Shown piece after piece: positions 15,857-23,442 of a stretch of DNA of 26,274 nucleotides. Origin of the DNA: an uncultured Bacteroidales bacterium. Lineage in GTDB: Bacteria; Bacteroidota; Bacteroidia; Bacteroidales; Porphyromonadaceae. Every line of letters starts with the position of its first letter. The first letter of the stretch is position 1. The translations under genes were made by a program, and so were the position numbers. The stretch is taken from positions 1 to 26,274 of the forward strand of contig CABTZX010000025.1 of assembly GCA_902489445.1 (NCBI GenBank), read 5' to 3'. Below the pieces are notes generated by a model. That model was not told the origin of the DNA. It saw nothing but the letters and a program-made list of their open reading frames with translations, and did no database searches.

Positions 15857-16759
15857 ATGAACCGGATAAAATACATGCTTGCGTGGGCAATGCTCCTTAT
15901 TTTTACCGCATGCAACGGTAAAGATAAGCCTGTTGAAGTGCAGGGAATTTTTGAAGCTGAGGAGATTTTGGTCTCCTCCGAAGCCAATGGGCGTGTTTTG
16001 AAGCTATCGGTTCAAGAAGGGGATAAAGTAACTCAGGGCGAAGAACTGCTCCGAATAGATACAATTTCCCTCAAGTATCAACTGGATTATCTGGAAACAC
16101 AGCGCGAAAATGCCACACAAAACGGTGTTGTGAGCGCACAAGTTCAAACGGAAGCAATAGCGCAGCAAATAAAAGCTTTGGAAAAAGAGCAGGAACGTGT
16201 GCGTAGGCTTGTGGAAAAAGAGGTGCTCGCTCCGGCTAAATTGGATGAGGTTAATGCCAAATTGGACGTAGCAAAGGCGCAATTACAAGCGGTTCGACAG
16301 CAAATTGAGAAGCAAAATAGCGGAAGTATTGGTACATCCAAAGCGCTAACTACTCAAGTTGAGGGAACAAAGGAAGCCATTGATCGCGCAACGGTACGCG
16401 CCCCGCTTGACGGAACAGTGCTTACTTTGTACGCACATCAAGGCGAATTGACCGGTGTAGGCCGTCCCTTGCTCAAAATAGCCAACTTAAACCAAATGAC
16501 TTTGCGCATATATCTATCTGCCAGTCAGTTGGAGGATGTTTATATTGGTAAGACGGTTACTGTTTACAACGATATGGGAAGTGACCATAACAATAGAAGC
16601 TATGAGGGTAAAGTGATATGGATCAGCGAGAAAGCCGAGTTTTCGCCTAAGAATATCCAAACCCCTTCTGTACGCTCCTCACTGATCTATGCCGCCAAAG
16701 TGTCCGTTGTAAACGACGGATACCTTAAGATTGGTCAGTATGGCAAAGCCGTACTTTGA
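15857..16759 (+). CDS. HlyD/YbhG-type periplasmic adaptor lipoprotein
   Basis: The 300-residue protein begins with a signal sequence that ends in FTAC (Cys19), so it should be a lipoprotein. A biotinyl-lipoyl-like half (VQGIFEAEEILVSSEANGRVLKL) follows, then a long coiled coil at about 75-165 rich in Q, E, K and A, the second lipoyl half (ATVRAPLDGTVLTLYAHQGE), and a beta-barrel domain. This is the membrane fusion protein architecture of type I and YbhG-like exporters, which links an inner-membrane pump to an outer-membrane channel. Its end overlaps the first ATPase gene by 20 nt. I chose the ATG at 15857; the TTG at 15839 in the same frame gives a less typical signal. Confidence 0.88.
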   Translation: MNRIKYMLAWAMLLIFTACNGKDKPVEVQGIFEAEEILVSSEANGRVLKLSVQEGDKVTQGEELLRIDTISLKYQLDYLETQRENATQNGVVSAQVQTEAIAQQIKALEKEQERVRRLVEKEVLAPAKLDEVNAKLDVAKAQLQAVRQQIEKQNSGSIGTSKALTTQVEGTKEAIDRATVRAPLDGTVLTLYAHQGELTGVGRPLLKIANLNQMTLRIYLSASQLEDVYIGKTVTVYNDMGSDHNNRSYEGKVIWISEKAEFSPKNIQTPSVRSSLIYAAKVSVVNDGYLKIGQYGKAVL

Positions 16760-17696
16760 GCCTAAAATAGGTTATGCAGTTGCGTGCCAAGGGGTTACCA
16801 AACGATTTGGCACAAATACGATTGCCGTAAGTGAGCTCAATCTAAATGTAAACTATGGTACCTTATTCGGTATCATTGGTGCCGACGGATCGGGCAAAAC
16901 CACGCTTTTGCGCATGATTGCGACACTTTTAGTGCCATCGGAGGGGAAAATTTCCTTATTGGGCAAAGATGTGGTTAAGGATTTTCGCTATCTTCGGCAC
17001 TGCATAGGTTACATGCCTGGTCGCTTCTCCCTTTACCCTGATTTAACGGTACGCGAAAATCTCAACGTTTTTGCTACACTTTACCAGACTTCTGTAGAGG
17101 AAAACTACGATTTGATCTGTGATATCTACGATCAACTTGCTCCTTTTGCTCATCGTCCGGCAGGAAAGCTCTCCGGAGGAATGAAGCAAAAACTCGCTCT
17201 ATGCTGTGCTTTGGTGCATCGTCCCCGTGTTTTGCTCTTGGACGAACCTACCACCGGTGTGGATCCTGTGGCAAGAAAAGTGTTTTGGGATATACTATCG
17301 CGCCTTTCCAAGGAAGAAAGCCTTACCATTTTGGTAAGTACTCCCTATATGGACGAGGCATTTCGGTGTGACGAAGTGGCTCTGATGCAGCAAGGTGCCA
17401 TTGTGGATGCGGGAACGCCACAGTCGTTAGTCGACCGTTATCCGCAAAAACTATATGCTGCCTATAGTGCGGACAAAGGACATCTACTGCAATTCTTAGG
17501 GCAATTGCCCTACATACGTTCCGCCTACTCCTTTGGCGATAGCATACATTTTACCTATAACGAGCGCGAACTTCCTCTCTCCGAGGTAGAAACAGTCCTT
17601 CGCTCCGAAGGATTTACCGATATTTCAACAAAAGAGATTCTTCCCGGTATAGAGGATTACTTTTTGTATAAAACGGACAAAAGCACGAAGCAATGA
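16740..17696 (+). CDS. ABC transporter ATPase, YbhF N-half type, with degenerate Q and H loops
   Basis: The 318-residue cytoplasmic ATPase has Walker A GADGSGKTT at 47-55, signature LSGGMKQ at 144-150 and Walker B VLLLDEP at 165-171. The Q-loop glutamine is missing (YMPGRFSLYP, Gly94) and the switch histidine is replaced by proline (LVSTPYMDEA, Pro202). This pattern is known from the first half of tandem YbhF/YhiH ATPases, where the partner half carries the working residues. It overlaps the hlyD end by 20 nt and shares ATGA with the next gene. An in-frame TTG at 16731 is a less likely start. It should work as a heterodimer with the next ATPase. Confidence 0.92.
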   Translation: MAKPYFEPKIGYAVACQGVTKRFGTNTIAVSELNLNVNYGTLFGIIGADGSGKTTLLRMIATLLVPSEGKISLLGKDVVKDFRYLRHCIGYMPGRFSLYPDLTVRENLNVFATLYQTSVEENYDLICDIYDQLAPFAHRPAGKLSGGMKQKLALCCALVHRPRVLLLDEPTTGVDPVARKVFWDILSRLSKEESLTILVSTPYMDEAFRCDEVALMQQGAIVDAGTPQSLVDRYPQKLYAAYSADKGHLLQFLGQLPYIRSAYSFGDSIHFTYNERELPLSEVETVLRSEGFTDISTKEILPGIEDYFLYKTDKSTKQ

Positions 17697-18442
17697 AAGA
17701 GAACGATATAAAGAGCATTTCTGCCCGTGAATTGACCAAAAAGTTCGGTTCATTTACTGCTGTGGACCACATCTCGTTTGACGTAAATAAGGGTGAAATA
17801 TTTGGGTTTCTCGGAGCTAACGGAGCTGGCAAATCTACGGCTATGCGAATGCTAACGGGGCTAATGAAGCCTACAAGCGGTGAAGCGTTTGTTGCTGGCT
17901 TTGATATCGATAAAGAGTCCGAATCGGTAAAGCGAAACATCGGTTATATGAGCCAAAAGTTCTCTCTTTATGAACGGCTTACCGTAATGGACAACCTCGT
18001 TTTGTATGGAGGTATTTACGGAATGAAGCGTAGCGAAGTGACTGAACGCGCCAAGGAGATGCTGGATAAACTGCACTTCTACGATAAAAGGAATAGTCCT
18101 GTGGGCAAATTACCCCTTGGAATGCGCCAAATAGTCTCTTTTTCCGCTGCAATCTTCCATAGCCCTCAAATCGTTTTCTTGGACGAACCCACCGGTGGGG
18201 TTGATCCTGTCACGCGAAGACGCTTTTGGGAAATGATTTACGAAGCTACCGATCGCGGAATAACGGTATTCGTTACTACCCATTATATGGACGAAGCCGA
18301 GTATTGCAACCGACTTTCCATTATGGTTGACGGACGTATTGAGGCACTGGGAGCTCCCGGTGAACTAAAGGAAACCTACGGAGTACGCACTATGGAGGAG
18401 GTTTTCTTTGTGTTGGCGCGTACTGCCAACCGAAGCGAGTAG
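17693..18442 (+). CDS. ABC transporter ATPase, YbhF C-half type, with degenerate signature
   Basis: The 249-residue ATPase has Walker A GANGAGKST at 41-49, Q-loop YMSQKFSLY with Gln88, Walker B VFLDEP at 161-166, and switch histidine in FVTTHYMDEA (His197). Its signature is LPLGMRQ at 140-146 in place of LSGGxxQ. It therefore complements the upstream ATPase, which keeps the signature but lacks the Q-loop and H-loop residues. The start overlaps the upstream stop (ATGA), a sign of translational coupling. A terminator follows, and no ABC-2 permease gene is next to it. Confidence 0.92.
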   Translation: MKENDIKSISARELTKKFGSFTAVDHISFDVNKGEIFGFLGANGAGKSTAMRMLTGLMKPTSGEAFVAGFDIDKESESVKRNIGYMSQKFSLYERLTVMDNLVLYGGIYGMKRSEVTERAKEMLDKLHFYDKRNSPVGKLPLGMRQIVSFSAAIFHSPQIVFLDEPTGGVDPVTRRRFWEMIYEATDRGITVFVTTHYMDEAEYCNRLSIMVDGRIEALGAPGELKETYGVRTMEEVFFVLARTANRSE

Positions 18443-18529
18443 TGTTCTTCGCTTATCTGTCTCATTTATAGTGCAGTAGGGGGATGTCTATCACTTGAAT
18501 CTCTTGTATTTATAAGAATAATAAACTGA

Positions 18530-18557
18530 GAAGCTACAGCAGAGTAGCTTCCGTTTT
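18530..18557 (+). terminator. intrinsic terminator after the exporter operon
   Basis: GAAGCTAC at 18530-18537 pairs perfectly with GTAGCTTC at 18544-18551 around a six-base loop, followed by CGTTTTATT. The other side is also T-rich when read on the minus strand, so it may serve the convergent cardiolipin synthase gene too. Confidence 0.8.
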
Positions 18558-18678
18558 ATTCGCCTAAGCATATCAATATTGCCTAAGTAGATACGTCTTT
18601 GAGAGGAAAGTTATACCCCTTTTACTGAAAACAAGGAAAGCATTTACAAAAAGAACTGTCCCTTGAGAGAAAAGTTGA

Positions 18679-20109
18679 CTAAAGTAAAGGGGAAAAAAGA
18701 CGTGAAACGGATTCAGAAAAACGCTTGATTCGGCTTCTTTTTCGCCATGATTCCTTCAGCACAAGCCTGCTTTCAGCCCGATCTTCATCAAATATTCGAT
18801 TTAGTGCTTGAGCCGTTTCGGCATCGTACAATATGGCGGCAATCTCAAAGTTATGCTCCAAACTACGAAAATCCATATTGGTGGAGCCAATCATCGATAC
18901 CTCATTATCCACAGTGATGAACTTGGAGTGGAGGAATCCTTTGCCGTACTGATACACTTTAACGCCGGCATCCAAAAGAGCATCTACATAGGAATGCGAA
19001 GCGGCTTGAACTAACGAACTGTCGCCACGCTCGGGAATGATTATTTCTACCTCAACTCCGCTGAGTGCCGCTACTGAAATGGCGCTACTGAGCGGTCCTG
19101 TGGGCAAAAAGTAGGGTGTCTCGATGCGAATCAACCGAGTGGCACGCATCATAAGCGCAATCATTGATTGCTCAATGGTGCGCCAAACGCCGGTGGGTGT
19201 ACCCTTAACCAACTGAAGGCGAGGCTGTTCACGCACTTGCAAAGCGGAGGTTTCAGCAAACATCCGCAGATATTTTGGGCTGATATTGCTTACAACGCGC
19301 CGCGTTACTAAGTACCAGTCCATCAGGAAGCTACTATCCAATTCCGCCAAAGCGGCTCCGGTAATCCTAAAATGAGTATCGCGCCATGGACCTAAACCAT
19401 CTCCTTTCACATAGCGATCTGCTAAATTCATTCCCCCAATATAGCCTATTCTGCTATCGATTATCACCAATTTGCGGTGATTGCGGTAATTAACGCGCGA
19501 AGAAAGTATCGGAAAGATAACTCTCATAAAGGGATATACCTGCACACCTTCCTTGCGCATTCGCGTCCAAAAGGTTCGTCTGGTGCTCCACGAGCCTACG
19601 TCATCGTATAGAATGCGTACGGCCACGCCTTCGTGCGCCTTGGCAATGAGAATTTTCGCTATCTCCGTTCCCAACTCATCATCTTCAAATGCGTAATATT
19701 GCAGATGTATGTATTCCTTTGCAGCTACTAAATCAGCTTTTAATCGAGCAAACTTGTTCGCACCGTCTGTAAATATTTCGATGCTTTGGTAGCTCAGTAA
19801 AGGCGAATTGGAGTTGTTCTGTACTAGTTTCATCGTGCTATCCGCCTCGCTGTTCATATGGTGTAACTCCCTTTCGGATAACTCATTAGGCACAATAGAA
19901 AGGCGACGGTACACTTTTCGGTTAATTAAGTTGGTGTGCCGTAGATCCTCACCGAAGAAAATGTACAGAATAACTCCCACAACGGGCACAAAGAGCACTA
20001 CCAAAAGCCAGGGAAGCGCTTTCAGCGGATTACGATTCTCACCGATTATCACCACCATGATGCTGAGCACCACAAACAGATATAATGCGGATATTATCTC
20101 TAAACTCAT
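18679..20109 (-). CDS. cls: cardiolipin synthase (phospholipase D family)
   Basis: The enzyme makes cardiolipin from phosphatidylglycerol at the inner membrane. The 476-residue protein has two N-terminal membrane segments (about 5-23 and 31-52), then two HKD catalytic motifs: HRKLVIID with His211, Lys213 and Asp218, and HSKFITVD with His394, Lys396 and Asp401. Each is followed by the expected GG/GSxN segment (YIGGMNLADR, MIGSTNMDFRS). This is the ClsA-type layout and length. The gene stands alone, with a minus-strand TAGATTTG element 26 nt upstream, and converges on the exporter operon. Confidence 0.92.
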   Translation of the reverse strand: MSLEIISALYLFVVLSIMVVIIGENRNPLKALPWLLVVLFVPVVGVILYIFFGEDLRHTNLINRKVYRRLSIVPNELSERELHHMNSEADSTMKLVQNNSNSPLLSYQSIEIFTDGANKFARLKADLVAAKEYIHLQYYAFEDDELGTEIAKILIAKAHEGVAVRILYDDVGSWSTRRTFWTRMRKEGVQVYPFMRVIFPILSSRVNYRNHRKLVIIDSRIGYIGGMNLADRYVKGDGLGPWRDTHFRITGAALAELDSSFLMDWYLVTRRVVSNISPKYLRMFAETSALQVREQPRLQLVKGTPTGVWRTIEQSMIALMMRATRLIRIETPYFLPTGPLSSAISVAALSGVEVEIIIPERGDSSLVQAASHSYVDALLDAGVKVYQYGKGFLHSKFITVDNEVSMIGSTNMDFRSLEHNFEIAAILYDAETAQALNRIFDEDRAESRLVLKESWRKRSRIKRFSESVSRLFSPLL

Positions 20110-20134
20110 CTCCCCGTTTGCTCCTTCCTACCTG

Positions 20135-20142
20135 CAAATCTA
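20135..20142 (-). promoter_or_regulatory. Bacteroidota -7 promoter element for cls
   Basis: Read on the minus strand the sequence is TAGATTTG, a TAnnTTTG match, 26 nt before the cls ATG. Confidence 0.55.
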
Positions 20143-20270
20143 CTCATTTTCACTATATACAATATAAAACCATCTATCCGTTTTTGTATTTTTCTCGGAA
20201 ACAATATGAGTTTGTTGTATGAACTGGGCTATTGTCTTCATCACTTAATCGGGCTTTAACAAAAAAGGAT

Positions 20271-20278
20271 TATCTTTG
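20271..20278 (+). promoter_or_regulatory. Bacteroidota -7 promoter element for the BACON lipoprotein gene
   Basis: TATCTTTG is a perfect TAnnTTTG match that ends 50 nt before the ATG at 20329. It probably also serves the nuclease gene downstream. Confidence 0.68.
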
Positions 20279-20328
20279 CTACGTAGTAAAAAGGAGCGGA
20301 TTACACCGCAAACCAATGAAGCTGAACC

Positions 20329-20742
20329 ATGACAAGGATTAAACTCTTTACACTGCTCGCACCTATGCTTTTGGCACTTTTGTTTGCTTCTTGCAACAAG
20401 CAGAAGCCTGAGGTTGAGAATCCGCTTATAAGCATTGTGGATGGACCCTTCCTCAATGAAAAGGATGCATCGGGTCGATCTATTTTGTATTTTGATACCG
20501 AAGGCGGAACAGCTGAGATCAATTTCGATGCTACCGCTACATGGAAAGTGGAGGTGAAGGGTGCGGATTGGTGCATTCCATCGATGAAAGGTGGCAATCC
20601 GGGCAAGATAAAGCTGGTGATATCCGTTTCCGCCAATGAAACAAAGGATACGCGTAGCGCTATACTTACGCTCAAGAGTGGAAATAGTACTACAGAAATC
20701 TTAATTCAGCAGGGTGCCGTTATTCAAGGCGTACTGAACTAA
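20329..20742 (+). CDS. small BACON-domain lipoprotein
   Basis: The 137-residue protein has a signal sequence that ends in the lipobox LFASC (Cys22), followed by one Ig-like domain. The pattern of this domain (FDTEGGTAEINFDATATWKV, then DWCIPS, then GNPGKIKLVISVSANETKDTRSAILTLKSG and a closing EILIQQG) matches the BACON family of Bacteroidota, which is often found in surface glycan-binding and protease proteins. With no other domain it may act as a small binding subunit at the surface. The nuclease gene starts 49 nt downstream, so the two are probably co-transcribed. Confidence 0.82.
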   Translation: MTRIKLFTLLAPMLLALLFASCNKQKPEVENPLISIVDGPFLNEKDASGRSILYFDTEGGTAEINFDATATWKVEVKGADWCIPSMKGGNPGKIKLVISVSANETKDTRSAILTLKSGNSTTEILIQQGAVIQGVLN

Positions 20743-20791
20743 TTAATGGTGTTACGTACTCATTCCCAACAAAATACAGATTATAATCTCT

Positions 20792-22540
20792 ATGCACATT
20801 ATCAATAAGAATATACTTTCTAAAACTCTTTTTTGGATCTCAGCAGGATGGCTATTTGCTGCTTGCAACACATCCAAGGCTCCAAACCCTGAACTTGCTA
20901 GCAATAAAGCGGTTACTTTCAGTGCACAGTCACTACGAATGGCGGATAACTTATGGAGGGAAAACGATGCAATAGGCATCTTCATGCTTCCTGAAGGCGC
21001 TAATCTGTCCGATGGTACCTCTCTCAAGCGAAATGCCTGCTACACAACCAAGAGCGATAACGCGATGGTTGCCCTGTTCACTCCTCGCGGATCGGCAGAT
21101 TCTATCGTGCTTCCGAATAATCAGAATGTAGATTTTGTCGCTTACTATCCGTTTGACGATGTGTTCAACGGGAATGATGTCAAAGAGTTCCAGTATAAAG
21201 CTAACGAGCTGCTTCCCGACTTTTTGTACTCTTCCTCGGCAAAGGGGATACAAAAAGCACAATATGAAGGCAAGTCGGTACCACTACAGTTTCATCACGT
21301 GATGAGCGAAATCGTGGTTAATCTCACTTATTTGGATGGAACAGCTGTAAAGGGTGCTACGCTTGCATTGGATGATATGCGTCAAAATGCACGCTTCTCG
21401 TTGTCAAGCGGAACCATCGAAGCACCGGCAACAACCGAGTTGCGTGGGCAAATCGCCCTGCAGGAAGGTAGCGATAATCACTATAGTGCCATTTTGATAC
21501 CGCTTTCCAAAGGAACCCAAACGAAACTTATTGTAAACATTGGTGGTAAGGGTTATACCTATATACCTACTAATGCTAACTTTGAAGCGGGTAAACGGTA
21601 TACATTTGCGCTAAAGTTGAACGAAACGGGCGAATTGCTACCCATAGGAGGTATGGAGGGCGTTATTCACGATCGGGATACCGGTGCTACCGTAACCGGT
21701 GAATTGTTGCCCGATAAGGAAGATAATACGAATCGCCCCAATGCATCAAACAATTGGATGGGAGAGAGTGGCACTACGATGTCAACTTACATTAGTCGCT
21801 TGGAACTGCCCCGTCCCACGGGCGGAAGCAAAAACTGGTACATTACGCATGTGGTTAATGGCGAAGTAAACTACTCCCTTGAGTACGACACGGATAGTAA
21901 AGGTCCTCGATTTGTAGCATTTACCTTCGATGCCGTCAATAAGTCGAACAATACTAGTCGAACGAATGCGTGGAGCTGGGACCCGATTATCCCTCAAAAA
22001 TATGCTGCTGGCTCATCAAGCAATAACTTCGGTTACGAGGGAACGGGCTACAGTCGTGGGCATATGGTAGCTTCTGCCGATCGTTTGGCAAGTGCAGCCG
22101 CCAATAAGCAAACCTTTTACTATACCAATATGAGCCCTCAGTTGCAGAGCTTTAACGGAGGCGTTTGGCAACAATTGGAGGATCAGGTTCAAAAATGGGG
22201 GAGGACGGCATCCGCGTCAAAGGTATACTATGTTGCCAAAGGAGCCGTTCTTAAGGAAGGAACCGTAAAAGGAAGCACTTCTTCCGGTATCACCGTGCCC
22301 AGGTACTATTGGATGGCCATACTTTTGGAACAGGGTAGTAACTACTATTCCATTGCTTTTCTGATGGATCACGATAAGTCGGCAAAAGTGTCCAAATTAG
22401 GAGTTTTCGCTATGAGCATTAACGAGTTGGAGCAGTTTACCGGTGTAGACCTCTTCTTCAACCTTCCTGATGCGACGGAAGAGACCATTGAAGCGCAGGA
22501 TCCAAAGAGCTTTCCCTCCGTCTGGGGCTATATATTCTAA
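20792..22540 (+). CDS. lipoprotein with fimbrillin-like and DNA/RNA non-specific endonuclease domains
   Basis: The 582-residue protein has a lipobox LFAAC (Cys25). Residues about 35-285 resemble the Bacteroidales fimbrillin/Mfa-like fold: VTFSAQSLRMADNLWRENDAIGIFM, VDFVAYYPF, PLQFHHVMSEIVVNL and FEAGKRYTFALKL are its recurrent segments. Residues about 325-570 form a NUC-type endonuclease. The catalytic segment is GYSRGHMVASADR with His424, and the metal-binding asparagine lies in TNMSPQ (Asn446). Many NUC enzymes have DRGH; here the aspartate is serine. NUC enzymes cut DNA and RNA without sequence preference using Mg2+. A nuclease tethered to the surface by a pilin-like domain could degrade extracellular DNA for nutrition or biofilm escape; that role is inferred. 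No inhibitor gene is adjacent. Confidence 0.85.
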   Translation: MHIINKNILSKTLFWISAGWLFAACNTSKAPNPELASNKAVTFSAQSLRMADNLWRENDAIGIFMLPEGANLSDGTSLKRNACYTTKSDNAMVALFTPRGSADSIVLPNNQNVDFVAYYPFDDVFNGNDVKEFQYKANELLPDFLYSSSAKGIQKAQYEGKSVPLQFHHVMSEIVVNLTYLDGTAVKGATLALDDMRQNARFSLSSGTIEAPATTELRGQIALQEGSDNHYSAILIPLSKGTQTKLIVNIGGKGYTYIPTNANFEAGKRYTFALKLNETGELLPIGGMEGVIHDRDTGATVTGELLPDKEDNTNRPNASNNWMGESGTTMSTYISRLELPRPTGGSKNWYITHVVNGEVNYSLEYDTDSKGPRFVAFTFDAVNKSNNTSRTNAWSWDPIIPQKYAAGSSSNNFGYEGTGYSRGHMVASADRLASAAANKQTFYYTNMSPQLQSFNGGVWQQLEDQVQKWGRTASASKVYYVAKGAVLKEGTVKGSTSSGITVPRYYWMAILLEQGSNYYSIAFLMDHDKSAKVSKLGVFAMSINELEQFTGVDLFFNLPDATEETIEAQDPKSFPSVWGYIF

Positions 22541-22565
22541 GAAATATAGAAGAATTCAGATTAAC

Positions 22566-22675
22566 AGGTACGTGCCCTTCTGTTGAAAGGTACGTACCTT
22601 TTATTTGAAAGGTATATAAGTCTCAATCAAAAGGTATATAAGTTTCGTTCGAAAGGTATATACCTTTATTCAGAG
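22566..22675 (+). repeat. 22-bp tandem repeat array, five units, two of the ACGT type
   Basis: Units start at 22566, 22588, 22610, 22632 and 22654. The first two read AGGTACGTGCCC and AGGTACGTACCT, so the central TATA is changed to ACGT while the palindrome is kept in the second. Units three and four are the usual AGGTATATAAGT, and the last is AGGTATATACCT. The array fills the gap between the convergent nuclease and truB genes, and its final unit runs 10 nt into the end of truB. Confidence 0.93.
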
Positions 22676-23436
22676 CTTATCTCGGAGAGTGCAATAAGGT
22701 CTGGAAGAGCTTCTATATCAAAGGCTTCTTCTATGTGGATTTCCCCCACGCGAGTGCGCTCCAATGCGGTGAGGTAGGCCCCTGAATCCATAGCGATGCC
22801 CAAATCGCGAGCCAAAGCTCGGATGTAGGTTCCGCGGCTACAGACAATGCGCAGCCGAGCGTATGGCAAATGGAAGTCCAGAAGTTCCAATTCACTTAGT
22901 AGAATGCGTTTAGGGGGTAGGCTGTGCTCCACCCCTTTACGAGCCAAATGGTACGCTCGCTTGCCGTTAACCGAAATTGCGGAGAATAGAGGCGGCACCT
23001 GCATCTGCTCGCCCTGCATCCGTTGTAGCTCACTACGCAGATTGGCTTCCGTAATGTGTTCATACGGGAAGGTAGCATCCTCTTCATGCTCAGTGTCAAA
23101 GGAGGGCGTCGTGGCGCCAAATTTAAGCTCAGCGACATACTCCTTTGTCCCGTCCATTAAGCGTTCGATGCATTTTGTGGCGCGACCCGTAGCAAGTAGC
23201 AGGATGCCCGTCGCCTTGGGATCAAGCGATCCGGCATGCCCAACCTTTATCTTCTTTATACCTAACTGCTTTCGAACGGCAACCCGAAAATAACTTACCA
23301 CATTAAAGCTGGTCCAATCTAATGGTTTCCGGACAGCAATCACCTGTCCTTCGCGCAACTTAAATGGCTTTCGGTCAGTAAAATCCTTGAGCGAATAGTA
23401 GGGTATTGCGCTCTGAGAAGTGGTTTCCGCGTTCAT
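22666..23436 (-). CDS. truB: tRNA pseudouridine(55) synthase
   Basis: TruB makes pseudouridine 55 in the T loop of tRNAs. The 256-residue protein has the catalytic segment VGHAGSLDPKATGILLLATG with Asp72, the RPP-type QVPPLFSAISVNGKRAYHLAR segment, and SRGTYIRALARDLG near the C-terminus, all family hallmarks. It has about 20 extra residues at the N-terminus before the usual GxVIAVRKPLDWTS start; the chosen ATG lies 6 nt after the uppP stop. queA, which often follows truB in Bacteroidales as I recall, is absent: a repeat array and the convergent nuclease gene lie there. Confidence 0.93.
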   Translation of the reverse strand: MNAETTSQSAIPYYSLKDFTDRKPFKLREGQVIAVRKPLDWTSFNVVSYFRVAVRKQLGIKKIKVGHAGSLDPKATGILLLATGRATKCIERLMDGTKEYVAELKFGATTPSFDTEHEEDATFPYEHITEANLRSELQRMQGEQMQVPPLFSAISVNGKRAYHLARKGVEHSLPPKRILLSELELLDFHLPYARLRIVCSRGTYIRALARDLGIAMDSGAYLTALERTRVGEIHIEEAFDIEALPDLIALSEISSE

Positions 23437-23442
23437 GCCTCG

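Noticed and set aside
21557..21568. ACCTATATACCT inside the nuclease gene, the reverse complement of a repeat core
   Set aside because: It is a single copy, in coding sequence for a conserved YTYIPTN segment, with no 22-bp neighbours; chance is the simplest explanation.
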